DNA of 20,850 nucleotides, taken from contig CAZZKE010000055.1 in the NCBI GenBank assembly GCA_964655005.1, positions 1-20,850 of the forward strand. Direction: 5' to 3'. Both the position numbers and the translations under genes were made by a program. Shown here in pieces: positions 14,463 through 20,850 of this stretch (its first letter is position 1; each line of letters starts with the position of its first letter). The notes under the pieces are model-generated. The model saw only the letters and a list, made by a program, of their open reading frames with translations, had not been told where the DNA came from and did not search any database. Source of the DNA: CAZZKE01 sp964655005 (GTDB taxonomy: Bacteria > Pseudomonadota > Alphaproteobacteria > Rhodospirillales > JABHCV01).

Positions 14463-14500
14463 GTTGTTCGGTGCGGTATGGAATTGGAAACCGTTAGGCT

Positions 14501-16387
14501 ATGTCAAGGACGGAATCGAACCCGGAACAGGAAATAACGGCGCCCCCGCCGGGGGTGGCGGTGATCGACGGCTACCTGAAGTCCTTGCCGGATACGCCCG
14601 GCGTTTACCGGATGCTCAACGGTCGCGGCGACGCGCTTTACGTGGGCAAGGCCAAAAACCTGAAAAAGCGGGTCGCCAGCTATTGCAACCTGAAACGTCA
14701 ATCAAACCGGCTGCGCCGGATGATCGGCGAGACGACATCCATGGAATTTGTCACCACCCATACCGAGGCCGAGGCCCTGTTGCTGGAAGCCAATCTGATA
14801 AAGCGCTACAAGCCGCGTTACAATATCCTGTTGCGGGACGATAAATCTTTCCCGAAAATTCTGCTGACCGGCGATCATCAATTTCCCCGGGTGCTCAAAC
14901 ATCGCGGCCGGGCGACTCGGGAAGGTGAATATTTCGGCCCTTTCGCCTCGGCCTGGGCGGTCAATGAAACATTGACGGTACTGCAGCGCGGGTTTTTCCT
15001 GCGGACCTGCTCGGACAGCGTCTTCGCCAATCGCTCCAGGCCCTGTCTGCTGTATCAGATCAAGCGGTGCTCGGCGCCCTGTGTCGGCTATATCGGCGAA
15101 CAGGCCTATGGCCAGTTGGTCGGCGAGGCCCGGGATTTCCTAAGCGGCCAGAGCAGGAAGATCCAGCGTGGTTTAGCCAAACGTATGCAGCGGGCCAGCG
15201 ACGCGCTGGATTTCGAGGCCGCCGCCGGCTACCGCGACCGGATCGTCGCGCTGACCAGGATTCAGGCCCATCAGGACATCAACCCGGCGGGCCTGGCCGA
15301 GGCCGACGTTTTGGCCGTGTATCAGGCCGGCGGCCACAGCTGTGTCCAGGTGTTTTTCTTCCGGGGCGGCCGCAACTTCGGTAACCGCGCCTATTATCCC
15401 AGCCACGCTAAAGACGACGACGAGACCGCCGTGCTGGAAGCCTTTATCGGCCAGTTCTATGACAACAAGGAACCGCCGCGAAAAATTCTGCTGTCGCACC
15501 GGCTCGGCGGTCAGGCCCTGATTGCCGAAGCGCTTGGCGTCCGGGCCGGTCGCCGGGTCGAAGTCAGCCGGCCGCAGCGGGGGGACAAGCTGAAGCTGGT
15601 CGAACATGCGCTGGTCAACGCCCGCGAGGCTCTGGGACGGCGGCTGTCGGAAAGCGCCTCGCAGCGCGCCCTGCTCGATGGTTTGGCCAAACTGCTGGAA
15701 CTGGACAGGCCGCCCGCACGGATCGAAGTCTATGATAACAGCCATGTTTCCGGCAGTCAGGCGATTGGCGCCATGATCGTCGCCGGGCCGGACGGGCTGA
15801 TGAAAAACGCCTATCGCAAATTCACCATTCGCGGCAAGGACATAGCCCCCGGCGATGATTACGCCATGATGCACGAGGTGCTGAGCCGCCGCTTCGCCCG
15901 CGCCCGCAGGGAAGATCCAGAGCGCGAACGCGGCATGTGGCCGGACCTGATCCTGCTTGACGGCGGGCTCGGCCAGCTTGGCGTCGCGGCCCGGGTGTTC
16001 GCGGAACTGGGCATTGAAGATGTGGCGCTGGCGGCTATCGCCAAGGGGCCGGACCGCAATGCCGGGCGGGAGCGTATTTTCCGGGTCGGCCGCGACCCGA
16101 TATCGCCGTCGGCGCGCGATCCGGTGTTGTACTTCCTGCAACGTCTGCGCGACGAGGCGCACCGTTTCGCAATTGGCTTTCACCGCCAGAAAAGGGGCAA
16201 GGCGGCGGTTAAATCGTCGCTCGACGGGGTGCCTGGAATCGGCGCCAAACGCAAGAAGGCGCTGCTCCATCTGTTCGGTTCGGCGGGCGCCGTCGAGGCC
16301 GCTGGCCTGGCCGACCTGGAAGCCGCCCCGGGAATTAGCAAAGCCATGGCCAAGAAAATCTATGACTGGTTCCACGGCTCGGGATAA
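14501..16387 (+). CDS. uvrC: Excinuclease ABC subunit C
   Basis: Nuclease subunit of nucleotide excision repair that makes both incisions beside UvrB-bound lesions. The 628-residue protein has a GIY-YIG domain (about 31-110: GVYRMLNGRGDALYVGKAKNLKKRV, with the glutamate in LLLEANLIK). Four cysteines (170, 182, 190, 194) fit the known Fe-S cluster of UvrC. A UVR motif that contacts UvrB lies at about 217-252. The RNase H-like second nuclease domain includes IEVYDNSHVSGSQAIGAMIV and DLILLDGGLGQLG. Tandem helix-hairpin-helix motifs end the protein (LDGVPGIGAKRKKALL, LEAAPGISKAMAKKIYDW). The ATG at 14501 lacks a strong ribosome binding site. It is followed 42 bp later by pgsA, a frequent alphaproteobacterial pairing. 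Confidence 0.97.
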   Translation: MSRTESNPEQEITAPPPGVAVIDGYLKSLPDTPGVYRMLNGRGDALYVGKAKNLKKRVASYCNLKRQSNRLRRMIGETTSMEFVTTHTEAEALLLEANLIKRYKPRYNILLRDDKSFPKILLTGDHQFPRVLKHRGRATREGEYFGPFASAWAVNETLTVLQRGFFLRTCSDSVFANRSRPCLLYQIKRCSAPCVGYIGEQAYGQLVGEARDFLSGQSRKIQRGLAKRMQRASDALDFEAAAGYRDRIVALTRIQAHQDINPAGLAEADVLAVYQAGGHSCVQVFFFRGGRNFGNRAYYPSHAKDDDETAVLEAFIGQFYDNKEPPRKILLSHRLGGQALIAEALGVRAGRRVEVSRPQRGDKLKLVEHALVNAREALGRRLSESASQRALLDGLAKLLELDRPPARIEVYDNSHVSGSQAIGAMIVAGPDGLMKNAYRKFTIRGKDIAPGDDYAMMHEVLSRRFARARREDPERERGMWPDLILLDGGLGQLGVAARVFAELGIEDVALAAIAKGPDRNAGRERIFRVGRDPISPSARDPVLYFLQRLRDEAHRFAIGFHRQKRGKAAVKSSLDGVPGIGAKRKKALLHLFGSAGAVEAAGLADLEAAPGISKAMAKKIYDWFHGSG

Positions 16388-16429
16388 ACTACCCTGAATT
16401 CGATCAATTGGCCTGGGCTTCCTTCCGAC

Positions 16430-17014
16430 ATGCCGCTCAATTTTCCAAATATTCTGACGTTTTCCCGGATTGCCGCGATTCCGGTTATTATCGTGCTGAT
16501 GTATTTGCCCGGTCCGCTCGGCAACTGGTCGGCGTTCGCGGTCTATACCTACGCCTGCATTACCGACTTCTTCGATGGCTATCTGGCCCGCGCCTGGCGC
16601 CAGCAATCGTCGCTGGGCCGGTTTTTGGATCCGATCGCCGACAAGCTGCTGATCGCCGCCGTGCTGATAATGCTGGTTGCCAACGACAGTATTTCCGGGA
16701 TCACCGTAGCCGCCGCGGCGATCATCCTGTTTCGGGAAATTCTGGTTTCCGGTCTGCGTGAATTTCTTGCCGAGGTCCAGGTTCGGGTGCCGGTGACGGT
16801 GCTGGCGAAATGGAAGACATTCATTCAGATGCTGGCGCTGGGGTTCCTGCTGGTCGGCGCCGCCGGGCCGGATTTTGGGCCGCTCAGCACCATGGAAATA
16901 GGCATTGGCGGCATCTGGGTGGCCGCCGCGCTGACTATCGGCACCGGCTATGATTATCTGAAGTCGGGGCTGAAACACATTTCCGAATCGGACGGGGCGG
17001 TGGACCGGGAATGA
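16430..17014 (+). CDS. pgsA: CDP-diacylglycerol-glycerol-3-phosphate 3-phosphatidyltransferase
   Basis: Inner-membrane enzyme that makes phosphatidylglycerol phosphate from CDP-diacylglycerol and glycerol 3-phosphate, the committed step to phosphatidylglycerol and cardiolipin. The 194-residue product has several hydrophobic helices and the CDP-alcohol phosphatidyltransferase signature DGx2ARx8Gx3Dx3D at residues 49-71 (DGYLAR, then G63, D67 and D71), preceded by Asp46. It starts MPLNFPNILTFSRIAAIP, typical of PgsA. No Shine-Dalgarno is evident before the ATG. The stop overlaps the mobB start (ATGA), coupling this lipid gene to the molybdenum-cofactor genes. Confidence 0.94.
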   Translation: MPLNFPNILTFSRIAAIPVIIVLMYLPGPLGNWSAFAVYTYACITDFFDGYLARAWRQQSSLGRFLDPIADKLLIAAVLIMLVANDSISGITVAAAAIILFREILVSGLREFLAEVQVRVPVTVLAKWKTFIQMLALGFLLVGAAGPDFGPLSTMEIGIGGIWVAAALTIGTGYDYLKSGLKHISESDGAVDRE

Positions 17015-17532
17015 AAATATTCGGCATGGTCGGCTGGAGCGGCAGCGGCAAGACCACACTGTTGAAGCTGTTGCTGCCGGAACTGATAGGCAGGGGCTAC
17101 CGGGTTTCGACCATGAAGCACACCCATCACAGCGTGGAACTGGATAAGCCCGGCAAGGATTCCTACGAACACCGCCGGGCCGGGGCGCATGAAGTGCTGA
17201 TTACCTCATCGACCCGGTGGGCGCTGATGCATGAATTGCGCGACCAGCCGGAACCTGCCATGGACGACCTTATCGCCCGCATGAGCCCGGTCGATCTGCT
17301 GCTTATCGAAGGCTTCAAGCGGCATCGCCACGACAAAATTGAAATTAATCGCGGCGCCACCGGCAAGCCGTTGATGTGCAGGGACGATCCCGGCATAGTG
17401 GCGATTTCCAGCGATCAGAAGCTGGAGGGGCTGGCGATTCCGGTGATCGATCTTAACGATACCGCCGCCATCGCCGATTTTATAATCGACCACTGCAATC
17501 TTGCGAAGGGCTCCAGTCATGACCCAGCTTAA
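17011..17532 (+). CDS. mobB: Molybdopterin-guanine dinucleotide biosynthesis adaptor MobB
   Basis: GTP-binding P-loop protein that assists MobA in adding GMP to molybdopterin. The 173-residue product has the Walker A motif GWSGSGKTT (8-16), followed by STMKHTHHSVELDKPGKDSYEHRRAGAHEVLITS, the standard MobB signature, and DLLLIEGFKRHRHDKIEINR, the Walker B-like segment. Its start overlaps pgsA by 4 bp and its 3' end overlaps moeA by 14 bp. No mobA is in the window. Its presence suggests that the organism makes the bis-MGD cofactor used by DMSO reductase-family enzymes. Confidence 0.94.
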   Translation: MKIFGMVGWSGSGKTTLLKLLLPELIGRGYRVSTMKHTHHSVELDKPGKDSYEHRRAGAHEVLITSSTRWALMHELRDQPEPAMDDLIARMSPVDLLLIEGFKRHRHDKIEINRGATGKPLMCRDDPGIVAISSDQKLEGLAIPVIDLNDTAAIADFIIDHCNLAKGSSHDPA

Positions 17533-18775
17533 GGACGATTGCTTCGCCGGCGACGGTGAACTGATGCCGCTGCAAGCGGCGCTTGCCGATCTGGAAAGCC
17601 GCCTGTCGGTTTTGACCGGAACCGAACCGCTCACCCTGTCCCGGGCCCTGTCACGATTTCTGGCCGAAGATGTGATCGCCGAACGCCGGGTGCCGCCGCA
17701 TGACAATTCGGCGGTCGATGGCTACGCGGTACATTCCGGCGATCTTGCCGCCGAAGGTGAAACCAGGCTGGCCCTGGGGGGACGCATCGCCGCCGGCCAT
17801 CCGCTCGACGGCGCCGCCGAACGGGGTTTTGCCTATCGGATATTTACCGGCGCCGCCATGCCGCCCGGCCCCGATACCGTGTTTATGCAGGAAGATGTGG
17901 TTGTCGACGGTGATTATGTGATTTTGCCGCCGGGCCTGAAGGCCGGCTCGAACCGGCGTTTCGCCGGCGAAGACATCGAGACCGGATCGGTTATCGTGGC
18001 GGCCGGGCGGCGGCTTCGGGCGCAGGATCTGGGGGTCATCGCCTCGGTCGGTATCGACCGTATTTTGGTTTATAAACGGCTCAGGGCGGCGGTGTTTTCG
18101 ACCGGTGACGAAATCCGCGACCCCTCCGGCGAGGCCCCGGCGGGATGCATCTTCGACGCCAACCGCTTCACCGTGATGGCCATGTTGCGGGCGCAGGGCT
18201 GCGTCGTCGACGATCTGGGAATTTTGCCCGATGACCCGGCCCAAATTACCCGGGCCCTGGCCGCCGCCGCCGCCAGCCACGACCTGATACTTACCTCCGG
18301 CGGGGTTTCCGTCGGCGATGAAGATCATGTCAAGGCGGCGGTCGAGTCCCTGGGGCGGCTTCATTTCTGGCGGCTCGCCATCAAACCGGGGCGGCCGGTG
18401 GCGCTGGGCCAGATTGCCGATTGTGTGTTCATCGGCCTGCCGGGAAACCCGGTGGCGGCGATGGTCACCTTCATGCGGGTGGCGCTGCCGGTAATTTTAC
18501 GGCTGGCCGGCGGCGTCAATCTGTCCCCGGTCTTCTACCGGGTAGCCGCCGCCTTCGATTACACCAAGAAACCGGGCCGCCGGGAATGGCTGCGTTGCCG
18601 CCTGCGGCAGGACGACGATGGCGTCGCATGGGCCGAAAAATATCATTCCGGCGGGGCCGGGGTGCTGACCTCTATGGCTTGGGCCGACGGTCTGGTTGAA
18701 CTGGCGGAAGACAGGACACACATAAGGGAAGGGGAAATGGTCGATTTTCTGCCCTTTTCGGAGTTTAATCTATGA
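17519..18775 (+). CDS. moeA: Molybdopterin molybdenumtransferase MoeA
   Basis: Inserts molybdate into adenylylated molybdopterin to give active molybdenum cofactor. The 418-residue protein has the N-terminal signature VPPHDNSAVDGYAV (58-71). FTGAAMPPGPDTVFMQED follows (about 109-126), then the MoCF domain (about 188-325) with FSTGDEI, LTSGGVSVGDEDHVK and IKPGRPVALG...GLPGNPVAA. A C-terminal domain completes the family architecture. I chose the ATG at 17519, with AAGG about 10 nt upstream; a TTG at 17501 would add only six residues. It overlaps mobB by 14 bp and moaD by 4 bp, so coupled translation is likely. Confidence 0.95.
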   Translation: MTQLKDDCFAGDGELMPLQAALADLESRLSVLTGTEPLTLSRALSRFLAEDVIAERRVPPHDNSAVDGYAVHSGDLAAEGETRLALGGRIAAGHPLDGAAERGFAYRIFTGAAMPPGPDTVFMQEDVVVDGDYVILPPGLKAGSNRRFAGEDIETGSVIVAAGRRLRAQDLGVIASVGIDRILVYKRLRAAVFSTGDEIRDPSGEAPAGCIFDANRFTVMAMLRAQGCVVDDLGILPDDPAQITRALAAAAASHDLILTSGGVSVGDEDHVKAAVESLGRLHFWRLAIKPGRPVALGQIADCVFIGLPGNPVAAMVTFMRVALPVILRLAGGVNLSPVFYRVAAAFDYTKKPGRREWLRCRLRQDDDGVAWAEKYHSGGAGVLTSMAWADGLVELAEDRTHIREGEMVDFLPFSEFNL

Positions 18776-19023
18776 AGCTGCTTTATTTCGCCTGGGTCCG
18801 TGACATGACCGGAATTTCCAGGGAAGACATTCCCTTGCCGGATGGCGTGTCGACGGTCGGCCAGTTGATCGACTGGCTCAAACAGCGTGACGACAAGATG
18901 GCCAGGGCTTTCGCGGATACCGCGATGATCCGGGCCGCCGTTAATCAGCAATACGTGGGCACGGATCATCGACTTGGCGAAGGCGACGAGGTCGCTTTTT
19001 TCCCGCCGGTCACCGGGGGCTGA
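18772..19023 (+). CDS. moaD: Molybdopterin synthase sulfur-carrier subunit MoaD
   Basis: Small beta-grasp protein whose C-terminal glycine is converted to a thiocarboxylate that supplies the dithiolene sulfurs of molybdopterin. The 83-residue product starts MKLLYFAWVRDMTGISRE and ends in the diagnostic double glycine (FFPPVTGG), with EGDEVAFFPP before it. The start overlaps the moeA stop (ATGA). It lies 4 bp before moaE, its synthase partner, so the two subunits are made from adjacent coding units. Confidence 0.95.
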   Translation: MKLLYFAWVRDMTGISREDIPLPDGVSTVGQLIDWLKQRDDKMARAFADTAMIRAAVNQQYVGTDHRLGEGDEVAFFPPVTGG

Positions 19024-19027
19024 TCGG

Positions 19028-19498
19028 GTGATCCGGGTACAGGCCGAAGATTTCGACATGGCGGGGGAAATCAGCCGGCTGACCGCCGGCGACACCGCCA
19101 TCGGCGGCGTCTGCGCCTTCGTCGGGCTGGTCCGCGATTTCGCCGGTGACGGCGGCGCGGACTGCGGCGCGATGACTCTGGAACATTATCCCGGCATGAC
19201 CGAAAAGGCGCTGGCGGAAATTGAGGCCGAGGCGCTGGCCCGCTGGCCACTGGCGGGAACCCTGATTATCCATCGCTACGGGCGGCTGGGGCCGGGCGAC
19301 AACATCGTGCTGGTGGCGGTGGCGGCGGCCCATCGCCAGGTTGCGTTCGAGGCCTGCCATTTCCTGATTGACTGGCTTAAAACCAAGGCGCCGTTCTGGA
19401 AACGCGAGGAAACCGCCGACGGCGCCCACTGGGTCGAGGCGAAAGGCGAAGATGACGCCGCCGCCGACAGGTGGGCGCGACCGAATGGCAAATCGTAA
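19028..19498 (+). CDS. moaE: Molybdopterin synthase catalytic subunit MoaE
   Basis: Large subunit of the MoaD2-MoaE2 molybdopterin synthase, which converts precursor Z (cyclic pyranopterin monophosphate) to molybdopterin. I chose the GTG start at 19028, giving 156 residues beginning (M)IRVQAEDFDM. Longer in-frame starts run back into moaD and have no homology. Conserved segments are GGVCAFVGLVRDF, LTLEHYPGMTEKAL with the usual first residues varied, IIHRYGRLGPGD and VAAAHRQVAFEACHFLIDWLKTKAPFWKRE, which includes the active-site lysines. It ends the mobB-moeA-moaD-moaE run. moaA and moaC are not in the window. Confidence 0.95.
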   Translation: MIRVQAEDFDMAGEISRLTAGDTAIGGVCAFVGLVRDFAGDGGADCGAMTLEHYPGMTEKALAEIEAEALARWPLAGTLIIHRYGRLGPGDNIVLVAVAAAHRQVAFEACHFLIDWLKTKAPFWKREETADGAHWVEAKGEDDAAADRWARPNGKS

Positions 19499-19524
19499 CA
19501 ATAATATGTGAAAGGAAGCCGCTT

Positions 19525-20346
19525 ATGGCAGACGAACACGACTGGCCGGTCAAGGCATACAAGAATATAGCCTTCCTGAAGCGGCGGGAGGCCCGTACGG
19601 TGCGCATCCTGGCCGAATATATGGAGCCCGAGACCCGTTTCGATGACCTGAAGGTTAGCGATACCATCGTTTTCTTCGGCTCGGCCCGGGTTAAATCCCG
19701 CGAAGACGCGGTCAACAGTTTGCAGGCCGCCCGCGATCACGGCGGCGAACTGGAAATTCAGGCGGCCGAACGGAAGATGGCGATGTCCCGCTATTACGAA
19801 GACGCCCGCGAACTGGCGGCCCGCCTGACCACCTGGTCGAAGGAACTGGAAAAGGGTCGCCGCCGTTTCGTTATTTGCACCGGCGGCGGACCGGGCCTGA
19901 TGGAAGCGGCCAATCGCGGTGCCTCGGAAGCCAAGGGCCTGAACATCGGCCTGAATATCGCGATTCCCCATGAACAGAGCGATAACCCCTATATTTCGAA
20001 CGAGTTGAGGTTCGAGTTTAATTACTTCTTCATGCGCAAGTTCTGGTTCACCTATCTGGCCAAGGCGCTGCTGGCCTTTCCCGGCGGCTTCGGCACCATG
20101 GATGAATTTTTTGAATTGATGACCCTTATCCAGACCCACAAGCTGGGCAAAAAAATTCCCATTGTGCTGTATGGCGCCGACTATTGGGACCGGATCATCA
20201 ATTTCGACGCCATGGTCGAATTCGGCACCATCTCGCCCGAGGATCTAAACCTGTTTCGCCGGCTTGATACCGTCGACGAGGCCTTCGATTTCATCACCAG
20301 TGAGCTAAACCTGGCCGCCCTGAAGAACCCCGGCGGCAGCCTTTAA
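19525..20346 (+). CDS. LOG-family protein (TIGR00730-type nucleotide 5'-monophosphate phosphoribohydrolase)
   Basis: Members hydrolyse the N-glycosidic bond of nucleoside monophosphates. Some release free cytokinin, others (PpnN-like) act on purine or pyrimidine nucleotides and respond to stress. The substrate here cannot be read from sequence. The ATG at 19525 has AAAGGAAG (19511-19518) upstream and gives 273 residues. FFGSARV (about 51-57), the phosphate-binding TGGGPGLMEAANRGA (119-133) and the catalytic PGGFGTMDEFFE (186-197) are all intact. It is longer than the roughly 190-residue plant-type LOG because of an N-terminal helical part and the insert at about 60-110. It follows moaE by 26 bp and is the last intact gene in the window. 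Confidence 0.92.
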   Translation: MADEHDWPVKAYKNIAFLKRREARTVRILAEYMEPETRFDDLKVSDTIVFFGSARVKSREDAVNSLQAARDHGGELEIQAAERKMAMSRYYEDARELAARLTTWSKELEKGRRRFVICTGGGPGLMEAANRGASEAKGLNIGLNIAIPHEQSDNPYISNELRFEFNYFFMRKFWFTYLAKALLAFPGGFGTMDEFFELMTLIQTHKLGKKIPIVLYGADYWDRIINFDAMVEFGTISPEDLNLFRRLDTVDEAFDFITSELNLAALKNPGGSL

Positions 20347-20365
20347 GTCGTGCTCAGAATAATTT

Positions 20366-20412
20366 GGTGACAGTTTACTAAATTATCAATTATTAATTAG
20401 TAAACTGTCCCC
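20366..20412. repeat. Palindromic repeat, copy 1
   Basis: GACAGTTTACTAA (20369-20381) is perfectly inverted as TTAGTAAACTGTC (20397-20409), with a 15-nt AT-rich loop. Two of the next three outer base pairs also match. A related palindrome lies at 20745-20801. The GGnGACAGTTTACT core resembles dispersed palindromes that I associate with REP-type elements in proteobacterial genomes, but that identification is from memory. It interrupts the 3' end of the minus-strand gene at 20397-20672. Confidence 0.75.
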
Positions 20413-20672
20413 GTAATGCCCAATCCATAGGCCAGCGCGTAAAGCGCCCAGACCACGTCTCCCGGCCCTACGCGCGAGACCGCCATCAGGTTGATCAGGC
20501 CGATAGCCGGCAGTAGGAACACGCGCCAGACCGGCACCATACGCCGCCGCGTGGCCGAAAAGCCCAACCAGAGCAGCAGCGCAAGAAGCGGCCAGACCAA
20601 TGGTGGCGCGCCGAGGATGAGTTGCAAGATTACGCTGTCATTTCCTTTCCGGCAAGGGGGGCAGGGACACAT
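20397..20672 (-). pseudogene. Truncated hydrophobic membrane-protein gene (DUF6622-like)
   Basis: The minus-strand frame encodes a convincing hydrophobic core, LQLILGAPPLVWPLLALLLWLGF, then a short basic loop ATRRRMVPVWR, then VFLLPAIGLINLMAV and a third apolar stretch. This resembles the N-terminal half of small membrane proteins of the DUF6622 type, recalled from memory. The frame ends abruptly: its last four codons (ACA GTT TAC TAA) are the arm of the palindromic repeat, so the C-terminal half is missing. The start is also damaged. A ribosome binding site AAGGA and an ATG near 20650 on the minus strand are out of frame with the hydrophobic region and stop after three codons. The in-frame ATG at 20672 has no binding site and adds a Cys-rich unnatural leader. 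I call it a remnant. Confidence 0.55.
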
Positions 20673-20744
20673 CGCGCGCCGCTGCGACAGACTCTACACC
20701 GATGCGGCCAATGGCATCAAGCTACAGCGGTGAACTCGATGTAA
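20673..20744. other. Sequence between remnant gene and second palindrome
   Basis: No gene is supported here. A + strand frame of 80 codons (20491-20733) covers this part, but its upstream portion is simply the reverse of the remnant membrane gene and it has no ribosome binding site. Confidence 0.4.
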
Positions 20745-20801
20745 TTCGGCGACAGTTCACTAATTATATATCAATTTAGTAAATAGTAGACTGTCGCCGA
20801 A
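20745..20801. repeat. Palindromic repeat, copy 2
   Basis: TTCGGCGACAGT (20745-20756) is perfectly inverted as ACTGTCGCCGAA (20790-20801). The AT-rich centre contains ACTAA (20759-20763) and TTAGT (20776-20780), echoing copy 1. The two copies share the GGyGACAGTTyACTAA core and are 332 bp apart, so they belong to one repeat family. After it, 20802-20850 shows no recognisable feature. Confidence 0.75.
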
Positions 20802-20850
20802 ATTTGGTGTGGTGCCGGCCATGGGCACATAATAAATTATGTCTTGGCCT

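Larger units (their letters stand above)
14173..14500. other. AT-rich intergenic region with DnaA-box match and inverted repeats
   Basis: This 328-bp non-coding stretch is unlike the GC-rich genes around it. It contains a hairpin CGCC-GAAA-GGCG (14299-14310). A 30-bp segment at 14321-14350 is 27/30 A or T. The sequence TTGTGCA or its complement occurs three times: 14244-14250, 14363-14369 and 14373-14379, the last two forming an inverted pair 3 nt apart. A perfect DnaA-box 9-mer lies at 14441-14449. A minus-strand open frame of 81 codons covers much of it, but its composition and lack of a ribosome binding site argue against a gene. It should also hold the uvrC promoter, though I cannot assign one confidently. 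Confidence 0.6.

Noticed and set aside
15173..17059. Minus-strand open frame of 628 codons opposite uvrC and pgsA
   Set aside because: It lies antisense to two clearly conserved genes, and its product is rich in Gln, His, Gly and Pro with no recognisable motif. This is the usual reverse-frame shadow in GC-rich DNA.
20491..20733. Plus-strand open frame of 80 codons near the right end
   Set aside because: It is antisense to the hydrophobic remnant gene, has Arg/Gln-rich composition and has no ribosome binding site.
1..20850. CRISPR array, toxin-antitoxin pair, prophage or defence genes
   Set aside because: I found no regularly spaced repeats, no small paired genes and no phage, restriction or defence protein motifs on either strand.

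Overview
The window looks like a chromosomal housekeeping stretch from a GC-rich alphaproteobacterium, probably Rhodospirillales-like. This rests on gene content and order (rplU-rpmA-obgE-proB-proA-nadD-rsfS-rlmH, then gpmI-envC-ctpA-deacetylase-rppH, then folB, uvrC-pgsA and molybdopterin genes), on protein sequence character, and on the usual use of GTG and TTG starts. A 100-N scaffold gap flanked by two identical 55-bp ends points to a draft, probably metagenomic, assembly. All recognised intact protein genes are on the + strand. A partial tRNA-Ser and a decayed membrane-protein gene are on the - strand.

Layout. 1-46: 5' part of tRNA-Ser(CGA), reading leftward. 47-372: regulatory region with a good sigma70-like promoter (237-264) and a structured rplU leader containing a terminator-like hairpin. 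373-6105: ribosomal proteins L21 and L27, the ribosome-assembly GTPase Obg, proline synthesis (proB, proA), NAD synthesis (nadD), ribosome silencing factor (rsfS) and 23S rRNA methyltransferase (rlmH). Several genes overlap by 4-13 bp, so this is one or two long transcription units. An intrinsic terminator with a competing antiterminator stem separates rpmA from obgE. 6106-6317: scaffold gap. 6318-12299: phosphoglycerate mutase, an EnvC-type murein hydrolase activator, a CtpA-type periplasmic protease, a divergent polysaccharide deacetylase and the RNA pyrophosphohydrolase RppH, a group for envelope division and turnover. 12322-14172: a Na+/Ca2+ exchanger-family transporter, a severely shortened short-chain dehydrogenase-like protein, and folB. 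14173-14500: an AT-rich non-coding region with a perfect DnaA-box match and several inverted repeats. 14501-19498: uvrC, pgsA, then the overlapping molybdenum-cofactor run mobB-moeA-moaD-moaE. 19525-20346: a LOG-family nucleotide hydrolase. 20347-20850: accessory debris, namely two related palindromic repeats flanking a truncated membrane-protein gene.

I found no mobile element with its own transposase, no CRISPR array, no phage genes and no defence system. I see no wholly new multi-gene system. The most interesting signals are regulatory or evolutionary: the rpmA/obgE attenuator-like structure, the rplU leader, an apparent ATA start codon in rsfS, the DnaA-box region before uvrC, the SDR remnant, and the palindromic repeats at the right end.
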